This document shows, one piece after another, positions 5,181 to 8,172 of a stretch of 8,172 nt of DNA. Numbering within the stretch: the first letter of the stretch is position 1; the number at the start of each line of letters is the position of its first letter. The notes under the pieces are model-generated. The model was not told where the DNA came from. It made no database searches and saw nothing but the letters and a program-made list of their open reading frames with translations. Position numbers and translations under genes: made by a program. The stretch comes from Methanothrix sp. Lineage in GTDB: Archaea; Halobacteriota; Methanosarcinia; Methanotrichales; Methanotrichaceae. The DNA is taken from assembly GCA_011620785.1 (NCBI GenBank), contig WOYM01000092.1, positions 1-8,172 on the forward strand. The letters are read 5' to 3'.

Positions 5181-6044
5181 CTAGTATGCAGCCATCTTCT
5201 CCTGTCTCAATATCAGGACCGGCCTGGAAGCGGAGTTGGCCACGTCATAAGCAGTGCTTCCTATTCTGCCCTTCTTTATGGCCGAGGCTCCCTGAGAGCT
5301 GATGGCAATCAAGGAGACATCTTCTTTCTCAGCCTCCGATCTGATAACCTCGGTAGGCTGGCCCACAACCACCTTGGATGATACCTGCATTCCCGACATC
5401 TTCAGATTCTGGGCGATCTCCTCGATCCTCCCTTTGGCCAATGCGACATTAGCCTCGATCTCCTCGTCGGTCTCCCCCTTGGAGACGACATTGAGCAGCA
5501 CTATCTCTCCAATTCCCTCAAGGCTTTTCAGGAAGGACAGGGCGACCTCGGATGTCTGGGAGAGGTCGGTTGGAAAGAGAACTCTGGCAAAGACCCGGGC
5601 GCAATACTTCTCCATGTTATTATCATCCAGGGTCTTGTAGCGCATGATCAAGAGGTGCGTCCTGCCGAAGCGAAGCACATTCCGGGAAGAGCTTCCAAGC
5701 AGAGTGCTCATGATCAGGCTCCTTCCCCGCGCTCCCATGGCCACCAGGGAGACGTTCTCTTCCATTGCCACTTTATTGATGGCGCTTGCCACCTCGCCCT
5801 CTAAAACGGATACCGCCTTTACATTAACCGTTACCCCGGGGGATTTAATGGCGTTCTTCTCCTCTTCCAGCTTCTTTTCGATATCCCTTATCTCCGATAC
5901 CGGATCCCAGACACGGGCGAGCGGATCTCTAGAAATGACATTGAGAAGTAGCACCTCTTTCAATCCCGGCATTTCGCCGATGCATTCGATCACTTTCTTG
6001 GCATGTTTGGAGAAATCTGTGGCAATCAATACCTTTTCAAACAT
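5181..6044 (-). CDS. Tandem-domain universal stress protein (UspA family), copy 2
   Basis: This 287-residue cytoplasmic protein has two USP folds, at residues 1-135 and about 152-280, each opening with TDxS (D10, D160). Domain 1 carries the full ATP motif G104-A-R-G107, nine residues, G117-S118. Domain 2 carries S249-S-Q-G252, nine residues, G262-S263, with Ser in place of the first Gly. Copy 2 therefore looks competent for ATP in at least one domain, unlike copy 1. The two copies share the opening MFEKVL, the PLARVW segment after domain-1 strand 2, the MGARG motif and the RYK linker, so they are paralogues. The ATG has GGTGAG seven bases upstream. It sits upstream of the DUF1646 carrier but is separated by U-tracts, so the association is by neighbourhood rather than one message. 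USP domains in other systems often regulate membrane transporters. Confidence 0.9.
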   Translation of the reverse strand: MFEKVLIATDFSKHAKKVIECIGEMPGLKEVLLLNVISRDPLARVWDPVSEIRDIEKKLEEEKNAIKSPGVTVNVKAVSVLEGEVASAINKVAMEENVSLVAMGARGRSLIMSTLLGSSSRNVLRFGRTHLLIMRYKTLDDNNMEKYCARVFARVLFPTDLSQTSEVALSFLKSLEGIGEIVLLNVVSKGETDEEIEANVALAKGRIEEIAQNLKMSGMQVSSKVVVGQPTEVIRSEAEKEDVSLIAISSQGASAIKKGRIGSTAYDVANSASRPVLILRQEKMAAY

Positions 6045-6078
6045 TTCTAGCTCACCTTAATGAATTAGTTCCATTTCT

Positions 6079-6090
6079 TGATATTTCAAT
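6079..6090 (-). promoter_or_regulatory. 12-bp element shared by both USP genes (copy upstream of USP 2)
   Basis: The minus strand reads ATTGAAATATCA, 35 bp before the start at 6044 and within the 51-bp gap after the archaeosine gene. It is identical to the element at 3339-3350, with TAATTCA 11 bases further on. It probably gives USP 2 its own promoter despite the close upstream gene. Confidence 0.5.
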
Positions 6091-6095
6091 CTATT

Positions 6096-7055
6096 TCAGC
6101 AGAGAGGGGTGCCGAAGGATTGCTCCTCCAGCTCCATCAGCTTCTGCCATGCTTCCTTGCACTGGCAGCGCAGATCATCAAAGGGCCTTACATCCTGGGT
6201 GAGATCATGCTTCCTGATCGCCTCCGCCAGGGCGGCATCGCACTGGCCGCAGTTATGGGGCCCCCGCCTGGTGCCTGCACCCACCGGATCGCAGATGATA
6301 GGGCCTGGGGAGCTCTTGATCGCCTCCAGAGCTGACCAGAGCCAGGGGGGTCGATACTCGCCCCTTTCCCACATCCTCTCCACCATAGTATTGCGCTGCA
6401 CATTGCACAGGTTCAGGGAGATGATGTCTGCATAAGGGCGTGCCGCCCGAGCGGAGGATATGGCATCACGCAAAGCCTGGCCTTCGGTGAGGAGAGGCGG
6501 CTTCAAGAGCAGGTAGGCCTTAACCCATCCGCCCAGGCCATGCACCATCTCCGAGGCGCGGACGAAGTCCTGGAAGAGAAAGCCCTTGCGGATGAGGTGT
6601 TCTCTGATCAGGTCGTTTGCGCTCTCAAGGCCCATGGCGAACTCGGTCTGCAGGTGGGAGAGGCACTCCTCCACCCCCGCAGGGGTTACGTACTCCGGCC
6701 GGGTCTCAATGATCAGCTTCTCGATCCCCGCATTCTCCAGGCGGCGCAGTATCTCGACCCTGGCCCCTGCTGGCATCTCCTCGGAGTCCAGGAAGCTGCC
6801 GCTGGTGTAGATCTTGACCACTGTCACCTCAGGAGAGCACTTTTCCATGGCGCTCTCGAACTGGACGATCAGATCGTCTGCCGAAGCGGGTGCGCCCTCG
6901 CCGGCATAGCCGCACATGGTGCAGCGGTTCCATCTGCATCCCACCGTGCGCAGGATCATGGTCAGAGCCTGGGCAGGGCGTCCATCCACCAGATCCTGGG
7001 ATCGCCATACGCTGACCGGCCTTCTGGGGTCCCTTCTTTCCTCAGATCTTGTCAT
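6096..7055 (-). CDS. raSEA: Archaeosine biosynthesis radical SAM protein (RaSEA)
   Basis: RaSEA is the radical-SAM partner of ArcS. ArcS attaches lysine to preQ0 at tRNA position 15, and RaSEA cleaves the adduct to give archaeosine. The 319-residue protein shows the cluster-binding cysteines early, as C40-x4-C45-x2-C48-G-Y. A TSGSFLD stretch (84-90) stands where the SAM-contacting GGE-like motif is expected, and the barrel segments IIETRPEY (115-122) and MGLES (141-145) follow. The C-terminal tail adds GPHNCGQC (C269, C272) and RCQC (C297, C299), which could bind a second metal, plus a terminal Cys319. The ATG lies 3 bp after the stop of the flavoprotein gene, and no strong ribosome site is present, so translational coupling is likely. 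No ArcS or TGT gene is in the window. Family recognition is by motif layout. Confidence 0.85.
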   Translation of the reverse strand: MTRSEERRDPRRPVSVWRSQDLVDGRPAQALTMILRTVGCRWNRCTMCGYAGEGAPASADDLIVQFESAMEKCSPEVTVVKIYTSGSFLDSEEMPAGARVEILRRLENAGIEKLIIETRPEYVTPAGVEECLSHLQTEFAMGLESANDLIREHLIRKGFLFQDFVRASEMVHGLGGWVKAYLLLKPPLLTEGQALRDAISSARAARPYADIISLNLCNVQRNTMVERMWERGEYRPPWLWSALEAIKSSPGPIICDPVGAGTRRGPHNCGQCDAALAEAIRKHDLTQDVRPFDDLRCQCKEAWQKLMELEEQSFGTPLC

Positions 7056-7058
7056 CGT

Positions 7059-7958
7059 CTACCCGAGATAATGCAGAGCGCTGATGCCGGCGGAGGCGCC
7101 CGCACCCACAGCAGTTGCCGCCTGCATCCGTCCGCCGGTCATGTCTCCGGCGGCGAATACGCCGGGCATGCTCGTCTCCTGGTTGAGCCGGTTGATCTTC
7201 ACATAGCCCCCAGAGGTGATATCCAGGCCAAGGTTCTCTGCCAGCTCAACATTGGGCTTCATGCCCATCTCCACGAAGACCCCTTCCACCTTAAGGGAAC
7301 GGGGGGTCCCCCCCACATTGAACTCCACGCTTTCCACGAACTGATCCCCTCGGATCTCGGCAATCTGCGCGCCAAAGGTGGCGGCATAGTTGGTGAGCGA
7401 CTTGATCCTTTCCAGATACACCGGCTCTGCAACCAGCTTCTCTTTGGGTGATATGAGGTGGACTCGGCTCGCGATATTGGCCAGATAGAGGATTGCTCTG
7501 GCTGCGCCATTGCCGTAGCCTACCACCGCCACTGATTTGTTCCTATATATGGCACCATCGCAATGGACGCAATAGGAGACTCCTCTGGCCGTCAGCTCCT
7601 TTTCGCCTGGAACCCCTATCTGGCGATGGCTGGCCCCCATGGCCAGGATGATAGTCTTGGACTCGTACTGCCAGTTCTCAGTCTTCAGGCGGAAGAAGTC
7701 TCCCAGGTTCACGATCTTCTCCACCAGTTCCGTCTGGTTCTCCGCTCCAAACCTCTGGGCCTGGGCCAGCATCCTCTCCGAGAGCTCAATGCCATTAATG
7801 CCCTCCGGAAAGCCGGGATAGTTCTCATAGAGGCCACCCATGGCGGTCTGAGAGCCGTAAATGCTCCCCAAGACCAGCGTCTTCTTCCCTCCTCTGGCAC
7901 AGTACATGGCAGCGGTCAGCCCTGCCGGCCCTGCTCCTACTATGACCACATCATACAA
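7059..7958 (-). CDS. trxB: Thioredoxin-reductase-like FAD protein, probably not NADPH-dependent
   Basis: This 299-residue, low-molecular-weight thioredoxin reductase type flavoenzyme reduces a thioredoxin through a dithiol. Visible parts are the FAD-binding GAGPAG (8-13), the redox pair C130-V-H-C133-D, the second dinucleotide motif G147-Y-G-N-G-A152 and the C-terminal FAD motif FAAGDM (268-273). In NADPH enzymes strand 2 of the second domain continues with HRRxxxR, which grips the 2'-phosphate. Here the same place reads SPKEKLV (170-176). The electron donor may therefore be NADH, ferredoxin or F420H2; an F420-dependent enzyme of this fold is known from Methanocaldococcus. The start is TTG at 7958, with GGTGA six bases before it and an in-frame TGA just upstream. 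The gene heads an operon with raSEA. Confidence 0.88.
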   Translation of the reverse strand: MYDVVIVGAGPAGLTAAMYCARGGKKTLVLGSIYGSQTAMGGLYENYPGFPEGINGIELSERMLAQAQRFGAENQTELVEKIVNLGDFFRLKTENWQYESKTIILAMGASHRQIGVPGEKELTARGVSYCVHCDGAIYRNKSVAVVGYGNGAARAILYLANIASRVHLISPKEKLVAEPVYLERIKSLTNYAATFGAQIAEIRGDQFVESVEFNVGGTPRSLKVEGVFVEMGMKPNVELAENLGLDITSGGYVKINRLNQETSMPGVFAAGDMTGGRMQAATAVGAGASAGISALHYLG

Positions 7959-7964
7959 GCGAAT

Positions 7965-7969
7965 TCACC
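7965..7969 (-). promoter_or_regulatory. Ribosome binding site fixing the TTG start of the flavoprotein
   Basis: GGTGA on the minus strand is followed by six bases and TTG. The in-frame TGA within it closes the frame upstream, so no earlier start exists. The protein then begins MYDVVIVGAGPAG, as expected for the family. Confidence 0.7.
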
Positions 7970-7991
7970 ATGAATCAGCACCCCTTCAAGG

Positions 7992-8000
7992 TAGATAAAG
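7992..8000 (-). promoter_or_regulatory. Candidate TATA box of the trxB-raSEA operon
   Basis: The minus strand reads CTTTATCTA, ending 34 bp before the TTG start. This would give a leader of about 10-15 nt that just includes the ribosome site. Confidence 0.35.
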
Positions 8001-8049
8001 TGTATGCAACCCATTTGGCGGGCTTCCAGGGTTCTATCTGCCCGCAATG

Positions 8050-8058
8050 TTTTTAGAC
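8050..8058 (+). promoter_or_regulatory. Candidate TATA box of the tRNA gene
   Basis: TTTTTAGAC is centred about 42 bp before the mature tRNA 5' end, so a short leader of about 15 nt is expected. It is divergent from the flavoprotein promoter. Confidence 0.35.
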
Positions 8059-8095
8059 TAGAAGGTTGTTGATGGGGGTGCTTCCAGCAAGCGCC

Positions 8096-8167
8096 GCGCC
8101 GATAGTGTAGCGGTTATCACTAGGCGTTGCCAACGCCTAAACTCGGGTTCGAATCCCGATCGGCGCA
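8096..8167 (+). tRNA. tRNA-Gly (anticodon GCC)
   Basis: This 72-base cloverleaf has no intron. Acceptor GCGCCGA (8096-8102) pairs fully with TCGGCGC (8160-8166), and the discriminator is A8167. D-stem GTG/CAC (8105-8107, 8118-8120) closes a loop with GG at 8112-8113. Anticodon stem AGGCG/CGCCT encloses TTGCCAA, with anticodon GCC at 8129-8131. T-stem TCGGG/CCCGA encloses TTCGAAT. CCA is not encoded and must be added. G8110 is position 15, facing C8142 as the Levitt partner, so the tRNA is a formal candidate for the archaeosine made by RaSEA encoded next door. Confidence 0.95.
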
Positions 8168-8172
8168 TATAA

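Noticed and set aside
6540..7451. Long plus-strand frame of about 300 codons opposite raSEA and trxB
   Set aside because: It is antisense to two recognised genes, and its His/Gly/Leu-rich composition is typical of a shadow frame in GC-rich DNA.
8096..8167. tRNA as an integration (att) site for a mobile element
   Set aside because: No integrase gene and no repeat of the tRNA 3' end were seen elsewhere in the window.

Overview
The window looks like chromosomal DNA of a methanogenic archaeon, most likely a Methanothrix/Methanosaeta-type or other Methanomicrobia lineage. Four observations point there: a DUF1646 membrane carrier (a family known from Methanosarcina), the archaea-only archaeosine enzyme RaSEA, GGAG/GGTGA ribosome binding sites combined with TATA-like boxes, and a tRNA-Gly with no encoded CCA. 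The genus is inference. Every protein gene is on the minus strand, so transcription runs right to left; only the tRNA is on the plus strand.

Right part (about 6096-8172): tRNA-Gly(GCC) is divergent from a tight two-gene operon. Its first gene is a thioredoxin-reductase-like flavoprotein that starts at TTG and lacks the NADPH-phosphate binding motif. Its second gene, 3 bp on, is the radical-SAM archaeosine synthase subunit RaSEA. Sampled GC here is near 60%.

Middle part (2431-6044): two tandem-domain universal stress proteins (UspA type) flank a full-length DUF1646 carrier of the ArsB/NhaD-like ion transporter superfamily. Each gene appears to have its own promoter. The two USP genes share an identical 12-bp element about 35 bp before their starts. 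The carrier has a promoter-like box about 227 bp upstream, hence a possible leader of about 200 nt, and ends in a hairpin plus U-tract terminator.

Left part (1-2235): sampled GC is lower (near 42%). A 32-codon one-helix membrane peptide precedes a four-helix 129-residue membrane protein. After a 469-bp non-coding stretch with a foldable element and two promoter-like boxes come a DUF1646 paralogue that ends cleanly after its first half and, 47 bp later, a membrane protein built of 72-residue repeats that runs off the left edge.

Taken together, the left two thirds reads as a duplicated 'DUF1646 carrier + USP' ion/stress module. One carrier has lost its second half and gained a repeat-protein partner. 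Functional coupling within it is inference.
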